A DNA stretch of 64,000 nt from Onchidella celtica (Eukaryota; Mollusca; Gastropoda; Systellommatophora; Onchidiidae): the NCBI GenBank assembly GCA_963931925.1, contig OZ007582.1, forward strand, positions 29,924,429-29,988,428, read 5' to 3'. Below are positions 53,901 to 56,900 of this stretch, piece after piece. A program made the position numbers and the translations under genes. Position 1 is the stretch's first letter. The number at the start of each line of letters is the position of its first letter. The notes beneath the pieces were generated by a model. That model was given only the letters and a program-made list of their open reading frames with translations. It did no database searches and had not been told where the DNA came from.

Positions 53901-56900
53901 GGGAAACAATAAATTTCCAATAAAAAAAAAAACTACACCGATTTGACACTTCTATTAAAAACTGTGCACTCTTACACCCATTCTGATGCACCATATAAAA
54001 TTTGAAGTCTGAGTGTTGAGTAGTTCAGAAGCCTTTTGCAACGAAAAATTTCAAGTCCACAAATATAGTACAAGATACCAGCTGCTCAAACCGGACTGTA
54101 AAACCCTGTCAGCTTGCAATGAAAAGGCCAAAGTGGTTCGAGAACAGCCGACAACACTGAAGCCAGTAACTGACAATTCTGGGATATAAAAGACTTCAAT
54201 TGGGTCCGATCCCCAGGATAGTCCTTACAGACAGCTATATATTTGTGTAGCGGTCTGCGAAAATTGGGAATGTGTCGGCAACTCAAGAACAGAGATATAG
54301 GCTAAAATAGGTGCTGGGGTCACCCGAGGTCAAAATTGAGATTTAGGCTTTGGGGGATTCCCGGACATCTTAAAAATATATTTTCGAAAGCTTTTGTCCG
54401 AAAAAATTCTATAAATGTTTTATTTTGATTTTTTTATAACCTGTGTCCCTTTCCGAAATGAACAAAAATGCCAAGAATTGTCAAAAAATGAGCAATATCA
54501 GGTGAGGTACTTTGGACTCTCGTTTCTCATGGGTCTATTTTAAGAACCTATACATGTTACATACCTACTTCCGTGTTTTTTTCCGCTGATTTCAATGGTG
54601 GAGAGTGCTCATGGATATCTGCTACCCAAAGCTTCTGCGCATCTAATATTTAAAGTAGTTCCGTTTGTTCACTCCGGCTTCCTTCGCTTCGAGATTTTCC
54701 TTGAGTTTATCCCCTTAATATTTCTTCCAGTGATCAAATACACCTACATCATAATAAATTTTAATTATTATCTTAATTTAGAGCATCAGCTGTTTTGAAG
54801 TGGTATAATTCATTTAAAGTTCACGTTTTATCCGTCAAAAAACTGTTGGTGACCTGTGCTACGAGCCTTGTAGTCAAGGTAAATAAGAACGTGGATGCTA
54901 CAAAAGAGCAAGAAATTGCTAGATCTAAGCAGTCTTGCAGACTTTGGGATGTCTAGCTTGGCTTCAGAGGACTTTCTGAGAGATGTAATCACTGATTACT
55001 TTAATGAGAGGGATGAGGAGAGCGAAGAAGAGGAAGAGTCAGGTGAAGAACAAGGCGATTTGTATCTAGATCTATCTCAACGTATAGACGTGATTTTCTC
55101 ATTTTTTGCTTTTTTGTGTTTGGTCACTTCAAATGTCTATATCTCAGCTTCTAGAAATGATAAATCAAAACTTTAAAAAGCAGCAGCAGCAGAAAGACCT
55201 CCTCTTACCACACATACCAAAAAGTCAAAATCAAAAATTTTTGAGACATTCCTAATTATCGCAGACCACTACACATTTATTTATTCAACCATTACCTGGA
55301 TATATATAGTATTACGTACTTTCATACCTATCTATTTATTTATCTAACGATTCACTTTGAGCTCCTTGACGGGATATTTACGTACCAACTCACCTACATA
55401 GAAACCTTTTGTTTTTTAAATTAGGTTTTTTTTCTTTTTTCCAGTTTCCTTTAATCGTGTACCTATTTAGCCTAGTGATATTTAAGATTCACTGAGTCAT
55501 GCACAGAATGAATGCATTCCAAATCGCATTTCAATCGGAGCCCTTAAAAAAAAATCTAATTTTAAAAATTTAAAAAAAAAACACTCACAAACTCATACGA
55601 AACATGGATTGACGTCGTTATTATCATCAGTTCGCTTTTTAATATTATCCCCCCAGTTCACCTTTCGGATGCTGGAGTTTCTGATTAAAGACGGCGTCCT
55701 ATCCTACAGCAACGTCAACATGTTACTAGTGGTGGCTGTGCGGCTCGTGGGCTCACTCCAAGAGTTCAGTCAAGACGCCTTTGTAAGTGTGCCGAGGTTT
55801 CCATGTGTTCAGACTGAAAACAGAACGAGCAGGCGGGGCCCTTGGTGACTGCGGATTGTGGAGCGAATAGAGAATACCCACCCCAAACACCCGTCCCTCC
55901 CCCAACCCCCTCCTAAATAAAACAACAACCTTAACCTTTACGAGCCTTGCTGGGCTGCGCAGCGCAGTGTTGAAGCAGTCCATTCCCTGTAGACGAGGAC
56001 AATGCTCGTAAAAGCTAAACTTTTTGTCGTCTGTCTGTCCCCCTCTTTCTGTCTCTGTCTGCCGCTTTGTCTGTCTGTCTGTCTGTCCGGCTTTCTGTCT
56101 GTCTGTCTATAAATCTATTTGTCTACCCCATAACTGTAACCAGCGGGACATTATGGGGTATTAGGAAGGGGGGGGGGGATACTTAGGCCGATAAAATAAT
56201 GTAGACTAAATGGTAATCGGGAAAAACAGGCATGAGGGGAAAAATGTGGTCTCGGGGACACGACTTTAGTAGTCAATCGATTCGTCTCACCCATGATTAT
56301 TCAATCATATTTCCCCACAGGATATGACACTAAACTTTATTATTGGAGTGTACCTTCTCCATAAGGAGGTCAGTGTGGATATCCCCAACGACCCAGTGAT
56401 ATTTAGGTATGCCCAGCTATTTACCTCATTTAGATACGTAGATAATTATATTACATGTATTATACCAATCAACGTGTGAATCAGCTCGGCAATCAGTTGA
56501 CCTGACAATTAACCAGCCAGACTAAGGTATGACTACCTCAGTTACAGTACTGTTCTGGTTATGAGACACTGTCATATCTGTTCTCGTTATGTCAATGTCC
56601 TGTGCACGGGAAACTGGGTGACAAGGAGTTTTATAATGAGTATAAACGTTTCAAAACACGTTGTAGATCCTGGCTTCTCTCAGAAAGGACAAGACGCGCT
56701 GCGGGTTCACGTCCGAAAAAAATTCTTTCATGGATCTGCAGGCATAGTGGCTTCGTTATGTCAATGTCTCATGTACCGGAAAATGAGTCACAATTGTACT
56801 CGAGATGTCAATGTCCAGTGTGAGGGAAACTGTGTCACAATAATATTGTACTCGTGATGTCCATGTCCCGTGTGCGGGAACCTGTGTCACAATTGTACTC

